A stretch of DNA of 64,000 nt from RYN-230 sp036497945. Lineage in GTDB: Bacteria > Actinomycetota > Actinomycetes > Streptosporangiales > Streptosporangiaceae. The notes below the pieces were generated by a model. That model saw only the letters and a program-made list of their open reading frames with translations. It had not been told where the DNA came from and searched no databases. Shown here one piece after another: positions 23,954 through 32,060 of this stretch. Made by a program: the position numbers and the translations under genes. Location of the stretch: positions 17,954 through 81,953 of the forward strand of contig DASXIN010000152.1 of the NCBI GenBank assembly GCA_036497945.1, given 5' to 3'. The first letter of the stretch is position 1, and each line of letters opens with the position of its first letter.

Positions 23954-25705
23954 TTAGGTATTGGGGGTCTCGTGGGGGTGACCGCCGGAACGGTCGGAAC
24001 GGGGCCGGACCAGAGTGAAAGTTTCGAATTTCGTGTAGTTGGGGTTGGGCGTGCCGGGCACCCCGGTGTTCGGGTTGGTGGGGTCGGCGCCGACCGCGTG
24101 GTAGTAGCTGACCGTGATGCTGGTCTCCCCGCCCGGCTCGCCCGGGTCGAGGTCGAACACGGCGATGCCGTAGCCGGTGGCCGGGTCGCGCATCGCGGAC
24201 CAGGTGGCGTCCTCGACCGCGTCCGCCGCGGCCCGGGTGAACGTGCCCGCGGCCGAGCCGGGGATGGGCCGGTTCGGCTTGGTGAACACCTTGGCCTGGC
24301 GTAGCCCGTCGCTGGTGTCCACGCCGTACTCGTCCAGCGGCGCGCTGGTCCCCCCGCCGCCCAGGATGAGGTGCACGGTGCCCTGCGAGGTGTCGAACCG
24401 GTGCGCCTGCGTGGTGGTCACCGGGTGCGGCCGCCGGGTCTGCACCGGCGCGCCGGTCGCGACCTCCTTGCCGACCATGCTGTCGTAGCCGCGGACCGGG
24501 AAGGACCGCTCGTAGTCGTGGTCGTGCCCGCACAGCACCAGGTCCACCTGGTATTCGTCGAACAGCGGCAGCCATTCCTGGCGGATGCCCAGGTCGGACC
24601 CGTTGCCGGTGGCCGAGGACGAGCACGAGTCCTGGTGCATCTGCACGATGATCCAGTCCACCGTGCGGTCCGCCCGGGCCGCCGCCAGGGTGCGCCGCAG
24701 CCAGCCGGTCTGCGCGCCCCGGCTGTAGCCGCGGATGTAGAGCGAGGTGCCCGCCGGGATGGCCGGGTTGCCGGTGCTGGCCGCCGGGGTGAACGCGGCC
24801 GGGCCGGACACCAGCGGGCCGGCGTCCTGGTAGACCACGTCGTCCGCCTCCAGCGAGACGAACACGGCCGAGCCGACCCGGAACGAGTACCAGTAGCCGC
24901 GGAACCCGGGCACGCCGTTGTCCGGCAGCAGGTACCGGGTCAGGTACGAGGTGAAGCCCTGCGGGCCGTTGTCGAACTCGATCTCGTGGTTGCCCGGGCA
25001 GGGCATCCAGGGCCGGTTCGCGGCCGACGCCTGGTTGTTGCTGCCGAAGTCACGCCACACCTCGGGCTGCACGGTGGGATTCAGGTCGGCGTAGCACAGG
25101 TCGCCGTTGAGCAGGTGGAACAGCGGCTGGAAGGACTCCACCGCGCGCACCGCGTAGGCGCTCTGGCCGTAGGAGAGCACCCAGTTGGTGTTCGGCGTGG
25201 CCAGGTCGCCGAAGCTGGTGAAGCGGAACGGGACCCGGCCCGCCGGGGCGGTGCGCACGCTGGCCCGCAGCGGCGTGCCAGCCGAGTCGTTGCCCGCGGT
25301 GACCGCGTAGGAATAACTGGTGTCCGGGCGCAGCCCGCGGATCTCGGCGTGGTAGGTCCAGACGGTTTCGCCGTTGAGGCCGTCGGTGTACTGGCGGGCC
25401 CGCGCCGGGATGACCCGCCGCCCGGCGCCCGGCCCGTCCAGCAGCACCCGCGGCGCGATCGCTTCGCCCGGCGTGGCCCAGGACACCACCACGCTGGTCG
25501 CCGGGTCGTGGCCCCAGGTGAGATGCACCTGCTCCGGCGTGCCGTCGCCGGCCCGTGCGGCCGTGCGAGCGGCTGGGGCGCGGAGGACCGACGGGGCGAC
25601 CGCCGCCAGCAGGCCGGTGCCCCCCGCACCGGCCAGCACCTGGCGCCGGGACAGCCCGGTGTTGTCCACGTTGCTCTCGTCGTTGTTGTTGCGCACAGCG
25701 TCCAT
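23954..25705 (-). CDS. Tat-exported purple acid phosphatase-like metallophosphoesterase
   Basis: 583 residues. N-terminal twin-arginine signal (LSRRQVLAGAGGTGLLAAVA) near residues 18-37, so export of a folded metalloenzyme is expected. A fibronectin-III-like N-domain (VHLTWGHDPATSVVVSWATP) precedes the calcineurin-like catalytic domain. The five metal-binding blocks of purple acid phosphatases are present: SFGD, NGDLCYAD, PGNHEIE, MHQDS and CGHDHDYERS. Secreted phosphatase activity on phosphomonoesters is the likely role. ATG at 25705 is preferred over one at 25729 because a G-rich tract precedes it and the Tat signal stays near the start. It sits between gap and whiA, an insertion into an otherwise conserved gene order. 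Confidence 0.9.
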   Translation of the reverse strand: MDAVRNNNDESNVDNTGLSRRQVLAGAGGTGLLAAVAPSVLRAPAARTAARAGDGTPEQVHLTWGHDPATSVVVSWATPGEAIAPRVLLDGPGAGRRVIPARARQYTDGLNGETVWTYHAEIRGLRPDTSYSYAVTAGNDSAGTPLRASVRTAPAGRVPFRFTSFGDLATPNTNWVLSYGQSAYAVRAVESFQPLFHLLNGDLCYADLNPTVQPEVWRDFGSNNQASAANRPWMPCPGNHEIEFDNGPQGFTSYLTRYLLPDNGVPGFRGYWYSFRVGSAVFVSLEADDVVYQDAGPLVSGPAAFTPAASTGNPAIPAGTSLYIRGYSRGAQTGWLRRTLAAARADRTVDWIIVQMHQDSCSSSATGNGSDLGIRQEWLPLFDEYQVDLVLCGHDHDYERSFPVRGYDSMVGKEVATGAPVQTRRPHPVTTTQAHRFDTSQGTVHLILGGGGTSAPLDEYGVDTSDGLRQAKVFTKPNRPIPGSAAGTFTRAAADAVEDATWSAMRDPATGYGIAVFDLDPGEPGGETSITVSYYHAVGADPTNPNTGVPGTPNPNYTKFETFTLVRPRSDRSGGHPHETPNT

Positions 25706-25849
25706 GGCGCCACCGTCCCGCCCGGCCATGAACGACAGGTGGCGCGCGACGCGCCCGGTCGTGAATATCTGATGAGTGCCACCGGACAGGCCGCGGGTGG
25801 CAGGCGGGGCCGTGACCAGGCGGCTCCAGCCTGCAGTCGGGGCCAGCCG

Positions 25850-26830
25850 CTACTGGGTGAGCATCTCCGGGGTGAGGCTGGACTCGGTATCCGGGACGCC
25901 GAGGTCCCGGGCCCGCTTGTCGGCCATGGCCAGTAGCCGCCGGATCCGCCCGGCGATCGCGTCCTTGGTCAGCGGCGGGCTGGCCAGCTGGCCGAGTTCT
26001 TCCAGGCTGGCCTGCCGGTGCTCGATGCGCAGTCGGCCCGCCACCCTGAGGTGCTCGGGGGCGTCGCTGCCCAGGATCTCCAGTGCCCGCTCCACCCGGG
26101 CGCCCGCCGCGACCGCGGCCCGGGCGCTGCGCCGCAGGTTGGCGTCGTCGAAGTTGGCCAGCCGGTTGGCGGTGGCCCTGACCTCCCGGCGCATCCGCCG
26201 CTCCTCCCAGGCCAGCACGCTGTCGTGCGCCCCCAGCCGGGTCAGCAGCGCGCTGATCGCGTCGCCGTCCCGGACCACCACCCGGTCCACCCCGCGCACC
26301 TCGCGCGCCTTGGCATGGATCTTCAGCCGCCGGGCCGCGCCGACCAGGGCCAGCGCGGCCTCCGGGCCGGGGCAGGTGATCTCCAGCGACATCGACCGGC
26401 CCGGCCCCGTCAGCGAGCCGTGGGCCAGGAACGCGCCGCGCCAGGCGGCCTCGCAGTCGCAGGTGGTGCCGGACACCACCTGCCGGGGCAGGCCACGGAC
26501 CGGCCGGCCGTAGTTGTCCACCAGGCCGGTCTGCCGGGCCAGGCTGTCGCCGTCCTTACGCACCCGGACCACGTAGCGGTTGCCCTTGCGCAGCCCGCTG
26601 GGGGCCAGCACGATCAGGTCGGAGGAGTGCCCGAACACCTCGGCGATGTCCTTGCGCAGCCGCCGGGCCGCCGCCCCGGTGTCCAGTTCGGCCTCCACCA
26701 CGATGCGCCCGCTGGCCAGATGCAGTCCCCCGGCGAACCGCAGCAGCGCGGACACCTCGGCCTTGCGGCAGCACGGCTTGAGCACGGTCACCCGGCTCAG
26801 CTCGTCCTTGACCAGGCTGGTCATCGCCAC
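25850..26830 (-). CDS. whiA: Sporulation/cell division regulator WhiA
   Basis: 326 residues. WhiA has an N-terminal LAGLIDADG-homing-endonuclease-like fold (AWRGAFLAHGSLTGPGRSM) and a C-terminal helix-turn-helix (SLEELGQLASPPLTKDAIAG, then RIRRLLAMADKRA). It activates septation genes with WhiB in Streptomyces and is needed widely in Gram-positives. GTG at 26830 gives VAMTSLVKDELSR and has GGGGGAG eight bases upstream; ATG at 26836, overlapping the yvcK stop as TGATG, is the alternative. Last gene of the rapZ-yvcK-whiA group. Confidence 0.96.
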   Translation of the reverse strand: MAMTSLVKDELSRVTVLKPCCRKAEVSALLRFAGGLHLASGRIVVEAELDTGAAARRLRKDIAEVFGHSSDLIVLAPSGLRKGNRYVVRVRKDGDSLARQTGLVDNYGRPVRGLPRQVVSGTTCDCEAAWRGAFLAHGSLTGPGRSMSLEITCPGPEAALALVGAARRLKIHAKAREVRGVDRVVVRDGDAISALLTRLGAHDSVLAWEERRMRREVRATANRLANFDDANLRRSARAAVAAGARVERALEILGSDAPEHLRVAGRLRIEHRQASLEELGQLASPPLTKDAIAGRIRRLLAMADKRARDLGVPDTESSLTPEMLTQ

Positions 26831-26835
26831 TGGCA

Positions 26836-27825
26836 TCACTCCCCCTCGAAAATTTCCGCGAATGCCCCGGCCAGCTGCCGCGGATCGTGCCGCGGCGTCC
26901 CGTCGCGCATCGCCAGGTCGGCCAGCACCAGCCGGCCGCCGAGCAGCCCCGCGGCCTTGTCCAGCTCGGCGACCGCGCCCCCCGCGGCACCCCGGTCCGC
27001 GAGCACGACGTCCACCTTGAGCTGCGGTGCGTGATCGGCCAGCACTTCCAGATGGGTCTGTGGCGCGAAGCCCTCGGTCTCGCCCGGCTGGGCGACCAGG
27101 TTCAGCGCCACGATCCGCCGGGCGCGGGTGCTGACCAGCGCCGCGGCCAGCTCGGGCACCAGCAGGTGCGGTAGGACGCTGGTGAACCAGGAACCGGGTC
27201 CGAGCACCACCCAGTCGGCGTCCAGGATCGCCGTGACGGCCTCCGGGCAGGCAGGCGGATCCTCCGGAATCAGGGATACCGATCGTACTCGTCCGGTGGT
27301 GGACGCGCAGGCGACCTGACCGCGCACCGTGCTCACCGCGTAGGGCCGGGCCGGGTCCGCGCCCTCGACCTCGGCCAGCAGGTCGATCGGCACCGACGCC
27401 ATCGGCAGCACCCGGCCGTACGCGCCGAGCAGCCGGCCCACCCAGTCCAGCCCCTGCACGGTGTCGCCGAGCAGCTCCCAGAGCGCCACGATCAGCAGGT
27501 TGCCGACCGCGTGCCCGCCCACCTCGGCCTCGTCGCCGGTGAACCGGTGCTGCACCACCCGGCTCCAGGTGGTCCCCCAGGCGTCGTCGCCGCACAGCGC
27601 GGCCAGGGCCATCCGCAGGTCGCCGGGCGGCAGCACGCCGTACTGGCGGCGCAGCCGGCCGCTGGACCCGCCGTCATCGGCCACCGTCACGATCGCGCTG
27701 AGCTGCCGGGTCACCCGGCGCAGCGCGGACAGCGACGCGAACAGCCCGTGCCCGCCGCCGAGCGCGGCGACCTTGGGGTTGAGCGGCCGTACCGCGGGCA
27801 CCAGGCCAGGAGATTCTCCCGGCAT
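26836..27825 (-). CDS. yvcK: YvcK/CofD-like UDP-sugar-binding protein (gluconeogenesis factor)
   Basis: 329 residues. VAALGGGHGLFASLSAL near residues 18-34 and VTVADDGGSSGRLRRQYG near 46-63 are the nucleotide-binding signatures; VVLGPGSWFTSVLPHLLVP and TEGF lie further on. Family members bind UDP-N-acetylglucosamine and influence carbon flux to cell wall precursors. ATG at 27825 overlaps the rapZ stop as TGATG; a GTG one codon earlier is also possible. Confidence 0.95.
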   Translation of the reverse strand: MPGESPGLVPAVRPLNPKVAALGGGHGLFASLSALRRVTRQLSAIVTVADDGGSSGRLRRQYGVLPPGDLRMALAALCGDDAWGTTWSRVVQHRFTGDEAEVGGHAVGNLLIVALWELLGDTVQGLDWVGRLLGAYGRVLPMASVPIDLLAEVEGADPARPYAVSTVRGQVACASTTGRVRSVSLIPEDPPACPEAVTAILDADWVVLGPGSWFTSVLPHLLVPELAAALVSTRARRIVALNLVAQPGETEGFAPQTHLEVLADHAPQLKVDVVLADRGAAGGAVAELDKAAGLLGGRLVLADLAMRDGTPRHDPRQLAGAFAEIFEGE

Positions 27826-28697
27826 CACTCGCGCCCCAGGTCCCGGTGCAGTACCTGGACCGCCGGTCCCTTGACCCGGAGCTGGCTGGCGATGTGCTCG
27901 GCCATCGCGACGCTGCGGTGCTTGCCGCCGGTGCAGCCGATGGCCAGCGTGGCGAACCGCTTTCCCTCCCGCTCGTACCCGGCCAGCACCACGCGCAGCG
28001 CGGCCAGGTAGGAGTCGAGGAAGTCGGCCGCCCCCGGCTGGCGCAGCACGTAGTCCCGGACCCGCTCGTCCTGCCCGGTCAGCGGGGCCAGGTCCGGCAC
28101 CCAGCGCGGGTTGGGCAGGAACCGGCAGTCGGCCACGATGTCGGCGTCCACCGGCAGCCCGTACTTGTAGCCGAAGGACACCACGTTGACCCGCAGCGCG
28201 GCGGGCTCCTCGGCGCCGAACGCGTCGTGCATCCGGGCCCGCAGCTCGTGCACGTTCAGCGCCGAGGTGTCGATGACCAGGTCGGCTTCCTCCCGGACGC
28301 CGCGGAGCAGGGTCCGCTCGGCCGCGATGCCGTCCACCACCCGGCCGTCCTCCTGCAGCGGATGCGGGCGGCGCACGCTCTCGAACCGGCGGACCAGGGT
28401 GTCGTCGCTGGCCTCCAGGAAGACCACCCGGGGCCGCATGCCGCGCGCGTCCAGCTCGCCGATGGCCGACTGCAGGTCGGTGGAGAACGCCCGGCTGCGC
28501 ACGTCCAGCACGGCCGCGACCCGCGGCACCGCGCCCATCGCCCGGCTGGCCAGCTCGATCATGGTCGGCAGCAGCCCGGGCGGCAGGTTGTCGGCCACGA
28601 ACCAGTCCAGGTCCTCCAGCGACTTGGCCGCGGTACTCCGGCCGGCCCCGGACATCCCGGTGATGATCACCACGTCCGGCGCGTCGGTCCCGGTCAC
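27825..28697 (-). CDS. rapZ: RapZ-family nucleotide-binding protein
   Basis: 290 residues. The Walker A motif is GMSGAGRST near residues 13-21; the C-terminal domain carries the family blocks SFGYKYGLPVDADIV, FLPNPRWVPDLAPLTG and AIGCTGGKHRSVAMAEH. E. coli RapZ controls glucosamine-6-phosphate synthase through an sRNA; the actinobacterial role is less clear, but the link to yvcK suggests cell wall precursor control. GTG at 28697 was chosen because there is no in-frame ATG, GTG or TTG between it and the uvrC stop. Confidence 0.93.
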   Translation of the reverse strand: MTGTDAPDVVIITGMSGAGRSTAAKSLEDLDWFVADNLPPGLLPTMIELASRAMGAVPRVAAVLDVRSRAFSTDLQSAIGELDARGMRPRVVFLEASDDTLVRRFESVRRPHPLQEDGRVVDGIAAERTLLRGVREEADLVIDTSALNVHELRARMHDAFGAEEPAALRVNVVSFGYKYGLPVDADIVADCRFLPNPRWVPDLAPLTGQDERVRDYVLRQPGAADFLDSYLAALRVVLAGYEREGKRFATLAIGCTGGKHRSVAMAEHIASQLRVKGPAVQVLHRDLGRE

Positions 28698-28752
28698 CCG
28701 CGGCCCCGCCCGCTTCGCCCCAGCTGCCCGGGCCTGCCTGGCCGTGCGCGAC

Positions 28753-30999
28753 TCACGACGCCCCCCTGTCCGCGGCGCGGCCGTCCCCGTGGCCACCGCC
28801 CTGCTCATTATCCGTGCCATTCTCCGCGCCGCCGGCGCCCCGGTCCAGCTCTGTCCGGTCCAGCTCTGTCCGGTCCAGCTCCCCCGGGTCCAGCTCCGCC
28901 CGGTCCGGCTCGGCCCGGTCCGGCTCGGCCCGGTCCGGCTCGGCCCGGTCCACCTCGGCCCGGTCCACCTCGGCGTCCGGCCGGAGTGCCGCGAGCACCG
29001 CCGCCGCGACACGCGGGCCGATGCCAGGCAGCCCGGCGATCTCCGGCTCGGTGGCACCGGCCAGCTTGCGCACCGAACCGAAGTGCCGTAGCAGCGTAGC
29101 CCGCCGGGCCGGGCCGAGTCCCGGGACCGAGTCAAGCTCGCTGACCGTCTGGGCCTTTGCCCGTTTTGCCCGGTGGTAGGTGATCGCGAAGCGGTGTGCC
29201 TCGTCCCGGACCCGCTGCAGCAGGTACAGGCCCTCGCTGCTCCGCGGCATGATCACCGGCGCGTCCTCGCCCGGCAGCCAGATCTCCTCCAGCCGCTTGG
29301 CCAGGCCGCACACGTCCACGTCGTCGATGCCCAGCTCGGCCAGGGCCCGGGCGGCCGCGGCCACCTGCGGCTGACCGCCGTCGATCACCACCAGGTTGGG
29401 CGGGTAGGCGAACTTGCGCGGCCGGCCGATGATGTCCTCGCCGGTGCCCTCCTCGCTGGTGACGTCGGTGTCGCCCAGCGTGTCCAGCTCACCGGTCTCC
29501 TCGCGCTCCTCCAGGTAGCGCCGGAACCGGCGGGTGATGACCTCGTGAATGGACGCGACGTCGTCGGTGCCCCCGTCGCCCTTGATGCTGAACCGGCGGT
29601 ACTCCGACTTCCGGGCCAGCCCGTCCTCGAACACCACCATGGACGCGACCACGTGCGTGCCCATCAGATTGGACACGTCGTAGCACTCGATGCGCAGCGG
29701 CGCTTCGCCCAGCCCGAGCGCCTCCTGGATCTCGTGCAGCGCCCGGCTCCGCGTGGTCAGGTCGCTGGCCCGGCGCGTCTTGTGCAGCGCCAGCGATTCC
29801 CCGGCGTTCCGGGTCACGGTGTCCAGCAGCGCCTTCTTGTCGCCGCGCCGCGGTACCCGGAGCCGGACCCGGCTGCCCCGCCGGGCACTGAGCCACTCCT
29901 CGACCGCGTCGGCGTCCGGCGGCAGTTCCGGTACCAGCACCTCCCGCGGCACGCTGCTCTGCCGCTGGGGCGGGTGGGTCAGGTGCCGGGGATCCAGCGG
30001 GCCGCCCGCGTCGCCCCGGCGGCCGCGCCCGGCGGGGGCGACGGGCTGGTCGCTGGCCACGCTGTCGTCGCCGTAGACCTGGCCAAGGAACTGCTCCACC
30101 AGCTCGCCCGGGGTCACGTCCTCGACCTTGTCCACCACCCAGCCGCGCTGCCCGCGGACCCGGCCGCCGCGCACGTAGAACACCTGCACCGCGGCTTCCA
30201 GCTGGTCCTCGGCCAGCGCGATCACGTCGGCGTCGGTGCCGTCGCCGAGCACCACGGTCTGCTTCTCCAGGGCCCGCTGCAGCGCCTTGATGTCGTCCCG
30301 CAGCCGGGCCGCCCGCTCGTATTCCTCGGCCCGGGCCGACTCGCGCATCTCGGCTTCCAGCCGCCGGATGAACCGGTCGGTCTGGCCCGCCATGAAGTCG
30401 CAGAACTCCTCGGCCAGCACCCGGTGCTCGGCCGCGCTGACCCGCTCCACGCAGGGCGCCGAGCACTTGCCGATGTAGCCGAGCAGGCACGGCCGCCCGA
30501 TCTGGCCGGCCCGCTTGAACACGCCCGCCGAGCAGGTGCGCACCGGGAACACCCGGAGCAGCGTGTCCACCGTCTCCCGGATCGCCCAGGCGTGCGAATA
30601 AGGACCGAAATACCGCACCCCGCGCCGCTTGGCGCCGCGCATCACCATGACCCGGGGGTATTCCTCGTTCATCGTGACGGCCAGGTACGGGTAGCTCTTG
30701 TCGTCCCGGTACCGCACGTTGAACTTGGGGTCGAACTCCTTGATCCAGGAGTACTCGAGCTGCAGCGCCTCCACCTCGGTGGCCACCACGGTCCAGCTGA
30801 CCTCGGTGGCCGACCGCAGCATGGTCTGGGTCCGCGGGTGCAGGCTGGCGAAGTCGGCGAAGTAGGAGTTCAGCCGGGACCGGAGGTTCCGGGCCTTGCC
30901 GACGTAGATAACCCGGCCGTGACCGTCCCGGAACCGGTACACACCGGGCGACTCCGGGATCGATCCCGGGGCCGGCCGGTAGGACTGCGGATCTGCCAC
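28753..30999 (-). CDS. uvrC: Excinuclease ABC subunit C with repetitive C-terminal tail
   Basis: 748 residues. UvrC makes both incisions in nucleotide excision repair. GIY-YIG nuclease domain at about 17-95 (GVYRF, VIYVGKARNLRSRL), UVR motif region near 215-245, RNase H-like domain (IECYDVSNLMGTHVVASMVV, and VIDGGQPQV), and helix-hairpin-helix pair (VPGLGPARRATLLRHFGSV, GLPGIGPRVAAAVL) at about 620-670. After the HhH the protein has a 74-residue tail built from xDRAE pentapeptides encoded by nine 15-bp repeats, not part of normal UvrC. The tail is probably dispensable; that is inference. Confidence 0.96.
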   Translation of the reverse strand: MADPQSYRPAPGSIPESPGVYRFRDGHGRVIYVGKARNLRSRLNSYFADFASLHPRTQTMLRSATEVSWTVVATEVEALQLEYSWIKEFDPKFNVRYRDDKSYPYLAVTMNEEYPRVMVMRGAKRRGVRYFGPYSHAWAIRETVDTLLRVFPVRTCSAGVFKRAGQIGRPCLLGYIGKCSAPCVERVSAAEHRVLAEEFCDFMAGQTDRFIRRLEAEMRESARAEEYERAARLRDDIKALQRALEKQTVVLGDGTDADVIALAEDQLEAAVQVFYVRGGRVRGQRGWVVDKVEDVTPGELVEQFLGQVYGDDSVASDQPVAPAGRGRRGDAGGPLDPRHLTHPPQRQSSVPREVLVPELPPDADAVEEWLSARRGSRVRLRVPRRGDKKALLDTVTRNAGESLALHKTRRASDLTTRSRALHEIQEALGLGEAPLRIECYDVSNLMGTHVVASMVVFEDGLARKSEYRRFSIKGDGGTDDVASIHEVITRRFRRYLEEREETGELDTLGDTDVTSEEGTGEDIIGRPRKFAYPPNLVVIDGGQPQVAAAARALAELGIDDVDVCGLAKRLEEIWLPGEDAPVIMPRSSEGLYLLQRVRDEAHRFAITYHRAKRAKAQTVSELDSVPGLGPARRATLLRHFGSVRKLAGATEPEIAGLPGIGPRVAAAVLAALRPDAEVDRAEVDRAEPDRAEPDRAEPDRAELDPGELDRTELDRTELDRGAGGAENGTDNEQGGGHGDGRAADRGAS
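28841..28975 (-). repeat. Nine 15-bp tandem repeats in the uvrC tail
   Basis: On the plus strand the units are CGGTCCAGCTCTGTC (twice), CGGTCCAGCTCCCCC, GGGTCCAGCTCCGCC, CGGTCCGGCTCGGCC (three times) and CGGTCCACCTCGGCC-like (twice). On the coding strand they give xDRAE, xDPGE and xDRTE pentapeptides. The period of 15 keeps the frame whatever the copy number, so the array may vary between strains. Confidence 0.9.
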
Positions 31000-31008
31000 G
31001 CAGCAACT

Positions 31009-32040
31009 CTATGCGCGCCCGGCGACGGCGGCGCGGGCCGCGAGCGCCGCGCCCCGCGCACCCGCCATGTCCAGGTCCGGCACCAGCGCAAACCGCACCA
31101 CCCGGTGCTGCTCGGGGCGCAGCGTAGTGTGCGCCCGCACCTCATCCAGGAACCATTGGCTGAACGCCGGTCCGGCCTCGACGACGCCACCCCCGACGAA
31201 GTAGGTGCCGGGGTCGGTGAACATCGCGGCAATGGAGAATGTGCGTCCCAGCGCCATCGCCTGCTGCTGGAAAATCCGCCGCGCCATCGGGTCGCCCGCC
31301 GCGCCGAAACCGCGGACCAGCTTGGCCGCTTTGGCCAGCGGCTGCACCGCGGCCAGTGCGTGCTCGGGGAACTGGGTCAGCCAGTACGGCAGCAGGTTCT
31401 TCTCGATCCCGGTGAGCGACGCGACGCTCTCCGCGTCGCCCGCCAGGCCGCAATTGCAGGCTGGCACCGGCTGGCCGTCGGCCAGCAGCCCGTCCAGCGG
31501 GATCTGCACGTGGCCCAGTTCGCCGGCCATGCCGGCCGCGCCGCTGACCACCTGGCCCGCCTCGACCAGGCCGCCGCCCAGTCCGGTGCCGACGATGGCC
31601 GCCACCGAGGAGTGCTCGGCCGCCGCCGCGCCGAACCGGGCATGGTGCGCGTAGAGCGCGGCCGCGTTCGCGTCGTTGGTGTACACCACGGGCAGGCCGA
31701 GCTGTTCTTCCAGGGCAGCCCGGATGTTGAACCCGCCCCAGTCCGGGTGGCCGAAGTTGGTCGCGCCGCGGGAGGACAGCACGCCGTCCGCGCTGGCCGG
31801 CCCGGGGCTGTCCAGCCCCACCGCACGGACCTCGGCTGGTTCGATCCCGGTGATCTTGAGGACTTCGCCGAACGAGTTGGTCAGCGCGGCGATGGCCACG
31901 GCCGGCCCCTCGCGCACCCGGCTGGGCAGTTCCAGCATCTGCTGCACCAGGAAACGCCCGCCGGAATCCAGCACGGTGGCGTTGTTCATCGTGCCGCCAT
32001 TGTCAATGCCGACAACGACCGACCGCGCCGAATATGCCAT
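31009..32040 (-). CDS. ROK-family sugar kinase
   Basis: 343 residues. Phosphate-binding VVVGIDNGGTMNNATVLD at 8-25, substrate side GATNFGHPDWGGFNI, YTNDANAAALYAHH with the catalytic Asp, and GELGHVQIPLDG. The ROK zinc motif is altered: CNCGLAGDAES instead of CxCGxxGCxE, so one Cys is replaced by Asp. There is no helix-turn-helix, so it is a kinase rather than a repressor; substrate (glucose-like or N-acetylhexosamine) cannot be told. GGAAAGG lies seven bases before the ATG at 32040. It follows gcvP by 20 bases on the same strand. Confidence 0.88.
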   Translation of the reverse strand: MAYSARSVVVGIDNGGTMNNATVLDSGGRFLVQQMLELPSRVREGPAVAIAALTNSFGEVLKITGIEPAEVRAVGLDSPGPASADGVLSSRGATNFGHPDWGGFNIRAALEEQLGLPVVYTNDANAAALYAHHARFGAAAAEHSSVAAIVGTGLGGGLVEAGQVVSGAAGMAGELGHVQIPLDGLLADGQPVPACNCGLAGDAESVASLTGIEKNLLPYWLTQFPEHALAAVQPLAKAAKLVRGFGAAGDPMARRIFQQQAMALGRTFSIAAMFTDPGTYFVGGGVVEAGPAFSQWFLDEVRAHTTLRPEQHRVVRFALVPDLDMAGARGAALAARAAVAGRA

Positions 32041-32060
32041 GCCGCGCCTTTCCCGCCAGT

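Noticed and set aside
22839..24626. Extended frames that join gap and whiA to sequence from neighbouring genes
   Set aside because: The family N-termini start at 23849 and 26830; upstream codons are shadows of other genes.
28841..28975. Could the 15-bp array be a CRISPR?
   Set aside because: Units are 15 bp, directly adjacent with no spacers, and inside the uvrC coding frame; no cas gene is near.
31009..32040. ROK protein as a transcription repressor
   Set aside because: No helix-turn-helix N-terminus; the frame begins directly with the kinase fold.
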